Shown: positions 24,800-34,336 of the stretch, piece after piece
Layout: each line of letters opens with the position of its first letter
Position numbering within the stretch: the first letter of the stretch is position 1
The notes under the pieces: generated by a model
Seen by the model: the letters and a program-made list of their open reading frames with translations, nothing else
Told to the model about the DNA's origin: nothing
Database searches by the model: none
Origin: Pelomonas sp. SE-A7
GTDB taxonomy: Bacteria > Pseudomonadota > Gammaproteobacteria > Burkholderiales > Burkholderiaceae_C
DNA length: 64,000 nucleotides
NCBI RefSeq assembly: GCF_030345705.1
Contig: NZ_JAUASW010000002.1
Coordinates: 434,001 to 498,000, forward strand
Reading direction: 5' to 3'
Translations under genes and position numbers: made by a program

Positions 24800-25438
24800 C
24801 TACAGCGGCCGGGTCAGGCCGTGCTGGACGCAGTACTTGGTCAGCTCGGTGTTGTTCTTCCAGCCGGCCTTCTCGAAGATGCGCGCCCGGTAGCTGCCCA
24901 CGGTCTTCACCGACAGGTGCATGGTCTCGGCGATCTCGGCCGGCGTGTGGCCGGCGGCGATCAGCAGCATCACGCGATGTTCCTGGCTGGACAGCTTCTC
25001 ATGCGACAGGGCCTTGGGCGCCTTGCCGCTGAGCAGGTCCAGCAAATGGTCGGCCATGGTGGCGCTGACATAGCGCCCGCCCTCCTTCAGCCGGCGCAGC
25101 GCCGCGCCGAGCTCCTCGGCCGCCCGGTCCTTGGCCAGATAGCCCGAGGCGCCCATCTGCAGCAGTCGCGCGGCATAGGCCGCTTCGGCGTTGAGGCTGA
25201 GCACCAGCAGCGGCACGCCCGGCAAGGCACGCAGCATGCGGCTGGCGCCCTCCAGGCCGTCGGCATCGGGCAGGGACAGGTCCAGCACCACCAGGTCGGG
25301 CCGCGCCGCCGCCACACAGCCCAGGGCGGCGGCGATGCTGGCGGCCTCGTCGATCTGCGCGTCCGGCCAGTCCGCCAGGATCAGCTGGCGCACGCCTATG
25401 CGCATGATGGGATGGTCATCGACGACCAGCAGCCTCAT
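24800..25438 (-). CDS. NarL/FixJ-type response regulator
   Basis: The 212-residue product has a receiver domain (residues 1-120, Asp53 in VVLDLSLPDADG, Lys103 in GYLAKD) and a C-terminal LuxR-type helix-turn-helix (HEKLSSQEHRVMLLIAAGHT, then LSVKTVGSYRARIFEKAG). Together with the upstream histidine kinase, which its ATG overlaps by 4 bp, it forms a classical two-component pair. The target genes are unknown. An adjacent degenerate GGDEF response regulator could be a second output. Confidence 0.92.
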   Translation of the reverse strand: MRLLVVDDHPIMRIGVRQLILADWPDAQIDEAASIAAALGCVAAARPDLVVLDLSLPDADGLEGASRMLRALPGVPLLVLSLNAEAAYAARLLQMGASGYLAKDRAAEELGAALRRLKEGGRYVSATMADHLLDLLSGKAPKALSHEKLSSQEHRVMLLIAAGHTPAEIAETMHLSVKTVGSYRARIFEKAGWKNNTELTKYCVQHGLTRPL

Positions 25439-26796
25439 GACGCCGCCCCCCCGTCGTCGCGCGTCAGGGGCAGGCAGACCCAGACCCGGCTGCCGCCCCC
25501 GGGCGCCGGGCCGAACTCGAAGCGGCCGCCGGCCAGCTGGGCTCGCTCGCGCATATTGCGCAAGCCCGAGGCATCGGGCCGCACCGAACCCGGGCCGCGG
25601 CCGTTGTCGATCAGCTCCATCTCGTAGCCCTCGGCGACCTGCCGACCGCGCAGCGTCAGCAGCGTGGCCTGGGCATGGCGCAGCACATTGGTGAAGCCTT
25701 CCTGCAGGATGCGGAACAGCTGGCTCGCCTGTTCGGTCGACAGCGCCGCCACATCCTGCAAGTCCAGGTGCACGGCCGGGCCGCCCTGCCTTTCCAGGGT
25801 CTGCAGATGGTGGCGCAGCGCCGCCTCCAGGCCCAGGTCGTCCAGCAGCGGCGGCCGCAGGCTGGCGCTGATCTGGCGGGCCGAGCGTATGGCCTCGTCG
25901 GCCTGGGCCTGCATCTCGTCGAGCAAGGACTCGGGATGCGGATGCAGCTTCTTGCGCAGCGCAATCACCAGCATCTTCAGCGCCGTGCCGACCTGGCCAA
26001 TCTGGTCATGCACCTCGCGGGCCAGGCGCCGGCGCTCGTCCTCGATGCCGCGGTCCAGTTCGCCGGCAAAGCCCTGGATGCGACGCAGGGCCTCGCTCAG
26101 GGCCGCGGTGCGCTCGCCGACCATGCTCTCCAGCCTGCCGTTGACCTCACGCAGCGCCTGCTCGGCGGCATCGCGATGGCGGCGCTCCCACCACAGCAAG
26201 GCCAGGGCAATGCCCAGCAGCAGGGCACCGGCCGCGGGCAGCAGGCGGACCCGCTCGCGGCTTTGCTGCTGCAGATCACGGGCCTCCCGCTCGGCCAGGG
26301 CGATGTGCCGCTGCTGCTCCTGCTGCAGCAGCCGGACCTGCCGCCGGATCTCGTCCATCAGCTGCTTGCCGGCGACATAGGTGTCCATGTCCTTGAGCAC
26401 GGCGTCGCCACGGCGCTCGCGCTCGGCAATGTTGGTGACGATCTGCTGCTGGCGCTGGGCGATCAACTCGTCGAGCCGCTTCTGGCCGACCCCGCTGCCC
26501 GACTCGTCCAGTTGCTGCCGCAGGCCCGGCAGCATGCTGCGCAGCTCGCGGCTGGCGGCCTCGTAGGGTTGCAGGAACACATACTGGCCGGTGATGATGA
26601 AGCCGCGCTGGCCGGTCTCCAGGTCGACCAGCAGGGTCAGCAGGCGCTGCAGCTGAGCCTGGGTCTGCAGTGCATGGGCGCGCTGCTCGCTGCGTTCGAC
26701 CAGCTCGCCCACGCTCTGGTGCGCCAGCACCGCCGCGCCGACGAAAGCCAGCGAGGCCACGGACAACAGCAACTGGGCCAACCAGGAAATGCGCAT
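25435..26796 (-). CDS. CHASE3-containing NarX-family sensor histidine kinase
   Basis: The 453-residue product has a membrane helix at residues 8-26, a periplasmic CHASE3-like sensor (residues 30-180, with DLETGQRGFIITGQYVFLQP) and a second helix at 186-203. A coiled-coil linker, a HisKA_3 dimerisation domain with phospho-acceptor His263 in LAREVHDQIGQ, and a HATPase domain (LFRILQEGFTNVLRHAQAT and DNGRGPG) follow. This is the NarX/DegS-type layout that pairs with NarL-like regulators. It overlaps the regulator gene by 4 bp. CHASE3 ligands are not known. Confidence 0.92.
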   Translation of the reverse strand: MRISWLAQLLLSVASLAFVGAAVLAHQSVGELVERSEQRAHALQTQAQLQRLLTLLVDLETGQRGFIITGQYVFLQPYEAASRELRSMLPGLRQQLDESGSGVGQKRLDELIAQRQQQIVTNIAERERRGDAVLKDMDTYVAGKQLMDEIRRQVRLLQQEQQRHIALAEREARDLQQQSRERVRLLPAAGALLLGIALALLWWERRHRDAAEQALREVNGRLESMVGERTAALSEALRRIQGFAGELDRGIEDERRRLAREVHDQIGQVGTALKMLVIALRKKLHPHPESLLDEMQAQADEAIRSARQISASLRPPLLDDLGLEAALRHHLQTLERQGGPAVHLDLQDVAALSTEQASQLFRILQEGFTNVLRHAQATLLTLRGRQVAEGYEMELIDNGRGPGSVRPDASGLRNMRERAQLAGGRFEFGPAPGGGSRVWVCLPLTRDDGGAAS

Positions 26797-26999
26797 GGGC
26801 AGAAGGCGAGTCCAAGCATGCGTGCGACGCGTTCAGGCATGACACCAGGGCGCGACGCCGCGCCAAGCCCAACGATTTCTCCAGCGGGGCTACGCCCTCT
26901 GCGGATCCAGGGCCAAGGCTAGGGGTCAGCCCCCGGCCAGGCAACACCGGGGCCGTGAACTAGTGCGCATATCGCTCACGGGCGCCTGAAACTGTCGCG
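26797..26999 (-). other. Intergenic region between hydrolase and histidine-kinase genes
   Basis: This 203 bp gap separates the end of the efflux/hydrolase operon from the start of the kinase operon, both on the minus strand. It should hold the kinase promoter. I see no terminator with a T-tract and no convincing -35/-10 pair or open frame. Confidence 0.3.
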
Positions 27000-27971
27000 T
27001 TATTGCCAGCGGGCCAGCAGGGGCTTCCAGCGCTGGTGCCAGCTCTGCAGGCCTTCCTCGCGACCCTCGAAGACGCTGCTGAGGAAGGCCAGGGTCAGCT
27101 CGCGTGTGGCGGCCTTGACTTGCGGATTGAGCGTCACGCCGCCGGTGCCGGCGCGGTCGGTGAAGATGCTGTGCGAGCCGCCAGTGAACACCGCGAGGCG
27201 CTTGCGCTGGCCGCCGGTGGCCTCGAACACGGACAGCCGGTCGCCCGCCTCGCTGTGATAGCCCGGCACGTTGATCACGTCCTCGGTGGCCGTCACATGC
27301 AGCGTGGGCACGCGCACCGGCGCCAGGATGGGCTCTGGCGCGCCCTGGCCGTAGAACGGCGGGGCCGAGATGATGATGGCCGCGCGTATGCGTTCATCCT
27401 GCAGGCCGGCCGGTGCATCCGGTGGCCGCGCCCCGGCCAGCAGCAAGGAGGTGGTGGCGCCATAGGAATGGCCGGCCGCAACTATCCGCTGCCGGTCTAT
27501 GTGCGCGCCCTGCTCCGCCGCGAGCAGCCGGTCCAGGGCAAAACGCATGTCGCGCACCCGGTCCAGCGCCTCGCTCTCCTTGGCCGCGTCCTGCAGACGG
27601 CCTATCAGGCTGAAGACGTTGCCGGTCCAGATGCGCCGGTCGCTGCCAACATGCTGGACATGCAGGCTGGCATAGCCCTGCGAGGCCCAGTAGCGCCCCA
27701 GATAGCTGTAGCCCTGGCGCGAGCCGCCCAGGCCATGCGAGAACACGACCAGGGGCACGGCGGCCGACGCCGCCTGGGCCGGCCAGTACAGCCGCACCGG
27801 CACCTCGCGCTGGCGGCTCTTGTCCTGCCAGTCGAAGTCCAGCACTTGGTAGTCGGCGGCTTCGGCCGGCTGCGCGGAAGCGGCCTGCTGCGGCAGGTCC
27901 AGCGGCGCCTGGGCCTGCAGGGCGCCGGCCAGGCTGAGCAAGGGAAGCAACAACCAGAAGCGCCGCCTCAT
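27000..27971 (-). CDS. Secreted alpha/beta hydrolase (PAF-acetylhydrolase/dienelactone-hydrolase-like)
   Basis: The 323-residue product has a signal peptide (residues 1-21, LLSLAGALQAQA) and an alpha/beta-hydrolase fold. The oxyanion region is VVFSHGLGGSRQGYSYLGRY near residue 77, and the nucleophile elbow AAGHSYGAT has Ser169. Later GGSHSIFTDRAG may carry the catalytic His. It resembles predicted dienelactone hydrolases and platelet-activating-factor acetylhydrolases; the substrate is unknown. The ATG at 27971 lies 1 bp after the RND pump stop codon, so it is translationally coupled to the efflux operon. It may act on the pump's substrate, but that is inference. Confidence 0.85.
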   Translation of the reverse strand: MRRRFWLLLPLLSLAGALQAQAPLDLPQQAASAQPAEAADYQVLDFDWQDKSRQREVPVRLYWPAQAASAAVPLVVFSHGLGGSRQGYSYLGRYWASQGYASLHVQHVGSDRRIWTGNVFSLIGRLQDAAKESEALDRVRDMRFALDRLLAAEQGAHIDRQRIVAAGHSYGATTSLLLAGARPPDAPAGLQDERIRAAIIISAPPFYGQGAPEPILAPVRVPTLHVTATEDVINVPGYHSEAGDRLSVFEATGGQRKRLAVFTGGSHSIFTDRAGTGGVTLNPQVKAATRELTLAFLSSVFEGREEGLQSWHQRWKPLLARWQ

Positions 27972-27972
27972 C

Positions 27973-30900
27973 TCAATCTCCTGCCGCCATCTGCACCGGC
28001 TCCTTGGCCTTGAAGCGCCGCGGCCTGAGCAGCTGGACCAGATCATCCACGTAGGTGAACACCAGCGGTATCACCAGCAGGCTCAGGAAGGTCGAGGTGA
28101 TCAGGCCGCCGATCACGACGATGGCCATGGGTGCGCGGAAGCTGGGGTCCGTGCCCATGCCCAGGGCGATGGGCAGCATGCCGGCGCCCATGGCGATGGT
28201 GGTCATCACGATCGGACGGGCGCGCTTGCGGCAGGCATCGACGATGGCCTCGAAGCGCGGCAGGCCGTGGTCGCGGCGGGCCAGGATCACGTAGTCCACC
28301 AGCAGGATGGAGTTCTTGGTCGCAATGCCCATCAGCATGATCAGGCCGATCATCGACGGCATCGACAGCGCCGTCTGCGTGACGAACAGGGCGAGGAAGG
28401 CGCCCGGGATGGACAGCACCAGGGCCGCCAGGATGGTCACCGGCTGCACGAAGTCGTGGAACAGCAGCACCAGCACGATGTAGATGCACAGCACGCCGGT
28501 CAGCATGGCCAGGCCGAAGCTGGCGAACAGCTCGCCCATGGCCTCGGCGTCGCCCACCGTGGTCTGCATCACGCCGGGCGGCAGGCTCTTCAAGCTGGGC
28601 AGGGCCAGCGCATGCCGCTCCACATCGCCCAGCGGCTGGCCGTTCAGCTCGATCTCGAAGTTGATGTTGCGCAGCCGGTCGTAGCGGTCGATCTGGGCCG
28701 GACCGCTGTCCATGCGCAGCTCGGCCACTTGCGAAAGCGGCACCGGACCCTTGCTGCCCGGCACCGGCAGGCGGCCCAGCAGTTCCAGGTCGGCCCGCGC
28801 CTCGGTCGGCAGGCGCACGACGATGGGCACCTGGCGCTGGCTGAGGTTGAGCTTGGGCAGCAGCTGGTCGTAGTCGCCGGCCGTGGCCACGCGCAGCGTG
28901 TCCGCAATCGCGGCGGCGCTGACGCCCAGGTCCGCCGCACGCGCGAAGTCGGGGCGGATGACCAGCTCGGGCCGGGTCAGCGTCGAAGTCGAGGTAACCG
29001 CGCCAATGCCGGGGATGCTGCGCAGCTCGCGCTCGACCTTCTGCGCATGCTCGGCCAGCACGCGACCGTCCTCGCCGGCCAGCACCAGCACGTACTTCTC
29101 GGCCGAGGCACCGAAGCCGACCTTGACGCGGGCGCCGGGCAGCACTTCCAGCTGCTGGCGCAATTCGGCCTCGATCTTCTGCTTGGACAGGCCGGGCCTG
29201 TCCTTGCGCGGCGTCAGGTTCAGGGTCAAGGTCGCCTTGCGGACATCGCCACCGCCGCTGATCATGAACGGATCGGCACCGGCATTGCCGCCGCCAATGG
29301 CCGTGTAGATCAGCTTCACATGCTTGTTGGCGGCGACGATCTCATGCGCCAGACGGGTCAGCGCCTCGGTCTGCCTGAACGTCGCCCCCGGCGGCAAGGT
29401 GACGGTCACCTGGGTCTGCGAGAGGTCGTCCGGCGGCACGAAGCCGGTCGGCAGCAGGCCGGCCAGGAACAGCGAGCCGACCGAGAACACCGTGGCGCCT
29501 ATCAGGGTCTTGATGCGGTGCTGCAGGCACCAGCGGGCCCAGCCGGTGTAGATCAGCAGCCAGCGCGGCTCCTGGTGCGGCTTCTTGGGCGGCTTCAGGA
29601 GGTAGGCCGCCATCATCGGCGTCAGCATGCGCGCCACGACCAGCGAGAAGAACACGGCGATGGCCGCGGTCCAGCCGAACTGCACGAAGAACTTGCCGGG
29701 AATGCCGCCCATGAAGGCGGTGGGCAGGAAGACCGCGATCAGGGTGAAGGTGGTGGCGATCACCGCCAGGCCGATCTCGTCGGCCGCCTCCATGGCCGCC
29801 TGGTACGGCGTCTTGCCCATGGCCAGGTGGCGCATGATGTTCTCGATCTCGACGATGGCATCGTCCACCAGCACGCCCACCACCAGGGACAGCGACAGCA
29901 GGGTCACGATGTTGACCGAGAAGCCCAGCAGGTACATGGCCGCAAAGGTCGGCAGTATGGACAGCGGCAGGGCCGTGGCCGCCACGATGGTGGCGCGCCA
30001 GTCGCGCAGGAAGATGAACACCACCACGACGGCCAGCAGGGCACCCTCGTACAGCAGGGTCATCGAGCCCTCATAGTTCTCGAGCACCGGATCCACGAAG
30101 TTGAAGGCCTCGTCGAACTTCACCTCGGGATGAGCGCTGCGCAGCGTCTCCAGCGCGGCACGCACGCCGGCCGCCACCTCGACCTCGCCCGCACCCTTGG
30201 TGCGGGTGATCTCGAAGCCGACCACGGACTTGCCGTTCAGCCAGGCAGCCGAGCGCTGCTCGCCGACGGTGTCGGTCACCTTCGCGATCTGGCCCAGGCG
30301 CAGGCGCCGGCCGTCGGACAGGGTGATGTCCATGGCCGCCAGCTCCTCGGCGCTCTGCACCGTGGCCAGCGTGCGCACCGACTGCTCGGCCCCGCCCACG
30401 TCGGCGCGGCCGCCCGAGGCTTCCTGCTGGATCTGGCGCAGCTGGCGCGACACATCGGCCGCGCTGGCATTGAGGGCCAGCAGCTGGGCCGGGTCGAGCT
30501 CTATGCGCACCTCGCGCGTGACACCGCCGACGCGGCTGACCGCACCGACGCCGCGCACCGCCAGCATGCGCTTGGCCACCTGGTTGTCGACGAACCAGGA
30601 CAGGGCCTCGTCGTCCATGCGCGAGCTCGCCACCGTATAGGTGAGGATGGGCGCGCCGCTGAGGTTCATCTTGGTGATGACCGGATCGCGCAGGTCGCTG
30701 GGCAGGTCGGAGCGTATGCGCTGCACCGCGTCGCGCACATCGTCCAGTGCTTCCTGGGTGCGCTTCTCGAGCCGGAACTCGACGGTCACGATGGCCGTGC
30801 CGTCCTGCACGATGGTGTAGATGTGCTTGACGTCCTGCAGCGTGGCGACCTGGTTCTCGATCTTGCGGGCCACCTGCGATTCCAGCTGCGCCGGCGAGGC

Positions 30901-31062
30901 GCCCGGCAGGGCCGCGGTGACCGTGATCGTGGGCAGGTCGATGTCCGGGAAGTTCTGGATCTTCATCGCCTTGAAGCCCAGCAGGCCGGCCAGGCTCAGC
31001 ATGATGAAGAGCAGGATGGCCGGGATCGGATGGCGTATCGACGCCGAGGAGACATTGATCAT
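27973..31062 (-). CDS. RND efflux pump inner-membrane transporter (HAE1/AcrB type)
   Basis: The 1029-residue product is a full-length resistance-nodulation-division transporter. It has an N-terminal helix (ILLFIMLSLAGLLGFKAM), a large periplasmic loop, the proton-relay Asp pair in LVVGVLVDDAIVEIENI near residue 400, a second periplasmic loop, and C-terminal helices ending VIGGLITSTFLSLLVIPLVF. It exports drugs or other small amphiphiles with a membrane fusion protein and outer membrane channel, both encoded just upstream. The ATG at 31062 is 17 bp after the fusion-protein stop, and the hydrolase gene begins 1 bp downstream. The substrate cannot be predicted. Confidence 0.95.
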   Translation of the reverse strand: MINVSSASIRHPIPAILLFIMLSLAGLLGFKAMKIQNFPDIDLPTITVTAALPGASPAQLESQVARKIENQVATLQDVKHIYTIVQDGTAIVTVEFRLEKRTQEALDDVRDAVQRIRSDLPSDLRDPVITKMNLSGAPILTYTVASSRMDDEALSWFVDNQVAKRMLAVRGVGAVSRVGGVTREVRIELDPAQLLALNASAADVSRQLRQIQQEASGGRADVGGAEQSVRTLATVQSAEELAAMDITLSDGRRLRLGQIAKVTDTVGEQRSAAWLNGKSVVGFEITRTKGAGEVEVAAGVRAALETLRSAHPEVKFDEAFNFVDPVLENYEGSMTLLYEGALLAVVVVFIFLRDWRATIVAATALPLSILPTFAAMYLLGFSVNIVTLLSLSLVVGVLVDDAIVEIENIMRHLAMGKTPYQAAMEAADEIGLAVIATTFTLIAVFLPTAFMGGIPGKFFVQFGWTAAIAVFFSLVVARMLTPMMAAYLLKPPKKPHQEPRWLLIYTGWARWCLQHRIKTLIGATVFSVGSLFLAGLLPTGFVPPDDLSQTQVTVTLPPGATFRQTEALTRLAHEIVAANKHVKLIYTAIGGGNAGADPFMISGGGDVRKATLTLNLTPRKDRPGLSKQKIEAELRQQLEVLPGARVKVGFGASAEKYVLVLAGEDGRVLAEHAQKVERELRSIPGIGAVTSTSTLTRPELVIRPDFARAADLGVSAAAIADTLRVATAGDYDQLLPKLNLSQRQVPIVVRLPTEARADLELLGRLPVPGSKGPVPLSQVAELRMDSGPAQIDRYDRLRNINFEIELNGQPLGDVERHALALPSLKSLPPGVMQTTVGDAEAMGELFASFGLAMLTGVLCIYIVLVLLFHDFVQPVTILAALVLSIPGAFLALFVTQTALSMPSMIGLIMLMGIATKNSILLVDYVILARRDHGLPRFEAIVDACRKRARPIVMTTIAMGAGMLPIALGMGTDPSFRAPMAIVVIGGLITSTFLSLLVIPLVFTYVDDLVQLLRPRRFKAKEPVQMAAGD

Positions 31063-31079
31063 GTCCTTGTCCTCCCGGC

Positions 31080-32219
31080 TCAGCGCTTGGCGGCGGCCGG
31101 CGCGGCCACGACCTTGAGCAGGTCGCCATCGCTCAGGAAGCCCACGCCGCTGGCCACCACCTTGGCATCGGCCAGCAGCCCGCCGGCGATCTCGACCCGC
31201 TCGCCGTTGCGGCGGCCCAGCTGCACCTTGGTCTGCTGGGCCTTCATGTCGCTGCCGACGCGGTAGACATAGGCGAAGCCGTCGCGCAGCTGGACAGCCG
31301 CAGTGGGCAGGCTCAGCGCGCCGCTGCGGCCAAGCTGGAATTCGCCACGGGCGAAGCTGCCGGCCCGCAGGCCCTTGTCGGCCGGCAGGTCCACGTAGGC
31401 GATGCCCATACGGGTCTGCGGATCGACCGCCGGCGCCAGCATGCGCAGCTTGCCGGTGATCACGCCGCCGGGCGCCTGCAGCTGCACAGTGAGGCCGGGC
31501 TGCAGGCGGATCAGTTCGGCCGCAGGCACCTCGGCGCGCCATTCCAGGCGGCCCTTGCGGATCAGGCGGAACAGCTCCTGGCCGGGCTGGGCCACGGCGC
31601 CCAGGGCGGCGGTGCGGGCCGAGATCAGGCCGTCGTCCGGCGCCACGATGCGGGTCTGGGCCAGGCGCAGCTCATCGGCCTGAACCCGGGCCTGGGCCGC
31701 CTCGACGCGGGCCTGCGCCGACAGGGCCGCGCCCTGGAATTGCTCATGCTGCTGGGCGCTGAGGGCGCCGCTGCCGCTGTCCTTCAATTGGCGGGCGCGG
31801 TCGGCATCGGCCGTGGCCAGCGAAGCCGCGGCACGGGCCTCGGCCAGCGCGGCGCGGCTTTGCGCCAGGTCGGCATTGAGGGTGTCGCTGTTCAGGCGGG
31901 CCAGCAGCTGGCCGCGCTTGACCGCGTCGCCCACGTTGACCAGCACCTCGGCCAGGCGCAGGCCCGCCAGCTCGGCGCCGATCTGCGCCTCCTGCCAGGC
32001 GGCCACGCTGCCGTTGGCGGCCAAGGTCTGCGACCAGTCGCCGCGCTCGGGCGCGACCAGGCTGACGGTCAGCGCCGGCCGGGCCTTGGCGCTGCTACTG
32101 GCAGCGGAAGCGGGCGCGTCAGCGGCCATCGTGTTGATGGCGGCGACAGCAGCGGCCAGGGCCAGCAGGCCGGGCAGCAGCTTGGAAGAAGAAATCTTGT
32201 TCGTCATGAGGGTGTGCAT
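31080..32219 (-). CDS. RND efflux periplasmic adaptor (membrane fusion protein)
   Basis: The 379-residue product bridges the RND transporter and the outer-membrane channel. It has a signal/anchor (residues 14-32), a split biotinyl-lipoyl domain (EAQIGAELAGLRLAEVLVNV and IVAPDDGLISARTAALGAVA), a coiled-coil hairpin between them (about residues 118-190), a beta barrel, and a membrane-proximal domain. An alternative ATG four codons downstream (MTNK) is possible. It lies 27 bp after the outer-membrane-factor gene and 17 bp before the transporter, within the TetR-controlled operon. Confidence 0.93.
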   Translation of the reverse strand: MHTLMTNKISSSKLLPGLLALAAAVAAINTMAADAPASAASSSAKARPALTVSLVAPERGDWSQTLAANGSVAAWQEAQIGAELAGLRLAEVLVNVGDAVKRGQLLARLNSDTLNADLAQSRAALAEARAAASLATADADRARQLKDSGSGALSAQQHEQFQGAALSAQARVEAAQARVQADELRLAQTRIVAPDDGLISARTAALGAVAQPGQELFRLIRKGRLEWRAEVPAAELIRLQPGLTVQLQAPGGVITGKLRMLAPAVDPQTRMGIAYVDLPADKGLRAGSFARGEFQLGRSGALSLPTAAVQLRDGFAYVYRVGSDMKAQQTKVQLGRRNGERVEIAGGLLADAKVVASGVGFLSDGDLLKVVAAPAAAKR

Positions 32220-32246
32220 GTCTTCGTTGTTTCGTCGTCGTGCGCT

Positions 32247-33638
32247 TCAGCGTGCGGCCTCGGCGCTGCTGCTCCAGCCACCTCCGGCGGCCTTGTAGAG
32301 CGCGATCCAGGCGCCGATGCGCTCGCGCTGCACCTGCAGCTCGGCTGCTTGAGCGGCCAGGGCCAGGCGGCGCGCCTCCTCCAGTTCGGCCGCGCCGGCC
32401 AGGCCGCCGCGCCAGCGCTGCTCGGTGGCAGTCAGCGAGGCGGCGTAGTTCTCAGCGCTGCGCTTGGCGTGGCTTTCGCGGGCCTGGCTGGCCTCCAGCC
32501 GTACCAGGCTTTCCTCGACCTCACGCACCGCATTCAGCACGGTGGCGCGGTAGCCGGCCTGGGCCGCATCGAAGGCCGCACGGGCGGCTTCGGCCTGGGC
32601 CTTGCGGGCTCCGCCGTCCAGCAGCGGCAGCGTGAGCACCGGGCCGAGCGACCAGCCATTGCCCTCACCACTGGAACCACCGACCTTCAACTCGGCACGG
32701 CTGATGCTGCCGGCCAGCTGCAGCTGCGGATAACGAGCCGCCTGCGCGGCACCGGCCTCGGCCCAGGCTGCGCGCAGTTGCGCCGCGGCCGAAGCCAGGT
32801 CGGGCCGCTGGGCCAGGGTCTGGGCCGGCACGGCGTTCAGCGCAAATCGCTGAGGCTCGGGCAGCCTGGCGCGCCGGGGCTCAAGCCGGCCGCGCAGGGC
32901 CGACTCCTCACCGAGGCCCAGGGCCACCAGCTGCTTGACCAGGACCTGGCATTCGGCCTGCTGGGCCAGGCTGCGGCTCTGGCCTTCGGCCGCAGCAGCC
33001 TGGAACAGCGCATGGCTGCCGGCCGCCTCGAAACCGACCTTGAACCGTTCGGACGACAGCTTCGCCAGCCGGTCGCCCGATTGCGCATCCAGCTCGGCCA
33101 GGCGCTGCTGCTGCTCACAGGCGCGCAGCCCCAGATAGGTCTGGGCCACTTCGGCGGCTAGGCTGATCCTGACCGCGGCGGCGTCGAAGCCGCCCGCCTC
33201 GGCACGGGCCTGGGCAGCCGCATCCTGCTGGCGGGCGCGGGCGAACAGGTCGATCTCCCAGCGGGCGTCGACGCCGGCCAGGTTGAGGGTCTGCAGCGGC
33301 TGGCCCGGCGGCGGCACCGGCTTGCTGCGCTGGCTCGAGAGGCTGGCGCCGACCTGCGGCGAGCTGGCACTGATGCCGGCCAGGGCGCGGGCCTGGGCCA
33401 GTCGCGCCAGGGCCTGCTGCAGGCCGGGGTTGGCGGCCTGGGCTTCGGCAATCAGCTGGGCCAGCAGGGGGTCGTCGAAGCGTGCCCACCAGTCGGCGGA
33501 TGCACCCGGTCCGGCCGGCAGGCTGGCCTGCCAGGCGGCGGGCGGCTGCTGCGGTGGCTGCGACGGCTGCACCGTGGCGCAGGCGGCCAGGGCCAGCGTG
33601 GTGACGGCCAGGCCGGCGTTCTTGATGAACCATGTCAT
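32247..33638 (-). CDS. Outer-membrane efflux lipoprotein (NodT/OprM type)
   Basis: The 463-residue product is an outer membrane factor of tripartite efflux systems. The lipobox LALAAC at residues 15-20 predicts acylation of Cys20. Two long TolC-like helical repeats follow, with family motifs WWARFDDPLLAQLIAEAQAA near residue 50 and RPDLASAAAQLRAAWAEAG near residue 278. Its start overlaps the tetR stop by 4 bp, with GGGAGGA inside the tetR 3' end. Being encoded next to its adaptor and pump, it probably works with them. Confidence 0.93.
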   Translation of the reverse strand: MTWFIKNAGLAVTTLALAACATVQPSQPPQQPPAAWQASLPAGPGASADWWARFDDPLLAQLIAEAQAANPGLQQALARLAQARALAGISASSPQVGASLSSQRSKPVPPPGQPLQTLNLAGVDARWEIDLFARARQQDAAAQARAEAGGFDAAAVRISLAAEVAQTYLGLRACEQQQRLAELDAQSGDRLAKLSSERFKVGFEAAGSHALFQAAAAEGQSRSLAQQAECQVLVKQLVALGLGEESALRGRLEPRRARLPEPQRFALNAVPAQTLAQRPDLASAAAQLRAAWAEAGAAQAARYPQLQLAGSISRAELKVGGSSGEGNGWSLGPVLTLPLLDGGARKAQAEAARAAFDAAQAGYRATVLNAVREVEESLVRLEASQARESHAKRSAENYAASLTATEQRWRGGLAGAAELEEARRLALAAQAAELQVQRERIGAWIALYKAAGGGWSSSAEAAR

Positions 33639-34318
33639 CGCTTCGTTCCTCCCTTGGATTCCTTGGTCTTGGCTTCGGCGGCGCGCAGGCCGCGTTCGTG
33701 TTCGATCATGGCCAGGCCGTAGCCGACCAGGCGGTCCAGCACTCGCAGATAGCTGCCGCGCCCGCTCAAGAGGCCGGGCGCCAGGGCCTGCATGTGCTCG
33801 GCCGACATCCAGTAGTCGTAGACCAGGGCCACCAGGGCGAAGACCAGCTGGTGGATCTGCTCGTCGACCTCGGCCGCACCGACGCGCACGGCCAGCATGG
33901 TGGCCAGGGCCTGGTGCTGGGGCACGATGTACTGGGCACAGGCCTCGTCGAAGGCAGCCGTGGCCTCGCCGCTCATCTCGCGGCCGTAGATGCGCATCAG
34001 CTCGGCCAGGCCGGCGTCGTCACTGACCAAGGGCGCCAGGAAGGCTTCGTAATAGCCTCGCAGCCATTGCTCCAGCGGCTCCTGCACGTCGGGCCGGGGC
34101 AGGCTGTCCATCAGCTCGGCCAGCGGCTGGACCAGCACCTCGCGGTACAGGCCGGCCTTGTCGCCGAAGTAGTAGGAGATCAGGCCGATGTTGGCCTCGG
34201 CCGCCAGGCAGATCTCGCGGGTGCTGGCCTTGGCAAAGCCCTTGGCCGCAAAGGCGCGCCGGGCCTCGGTCAGCAGGCGCTGCCGGGTATCCGGTTGATC
34301 GGCGGATGGGGAAGACAT
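33635..34318 (-). CDS. TetR-family repressor of the efflux operon (CerR/DUF1956 C-terminus)
   Basis: The 227-residue product has an N-terminal TetR helix-turn-helix (RQRLLTEARRAFAAKGFAKA, then ICLAAEANIGLISYYFGDKA). Its C-terminal ligand domain resembles the DUF1956/CerR type (LMRIYGREMSGEATAAFDE). It is the first gene of the operon and overlaps the outer-membrane-factor gene by 4 bp. A perfect 8-4-8 palindrome sits 19 bp upstream of its ATG, so autorepression of the whole pump operon is likely. The inducer is unknown. Confidence 0.92.
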   Translation of the reverse strand: MSSPSADQPDTRQRLLTEARRAFAAKGFAKASTREICLAAEANIGLISYYFGDKAGLYREVLVQPLAELMDSLPRPDVQEPLEQWLRGYYEAFLAPLVSDDAGLAELMRIYGREMSGEATAAFDEACAQYIVPQHQALATMLAVRVGAAEVDEQIHQLVFALVALVYDYWMSAEHMQALAPGLLSGRGSYLRVLDRLVGYGLAMIEHERGLRAAEAKTKESKGGTKR

Positions 34319-34336
34319 GCCGGCATCCTAGCCGGC

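Noticed and set aside
28267..31266. Open frame of 999 codons on the plus strand
   Set aside because: It is antisense to the RND transporter, whose motifs are complete; the plus frame is His/Arg/Gln-rich without domains.
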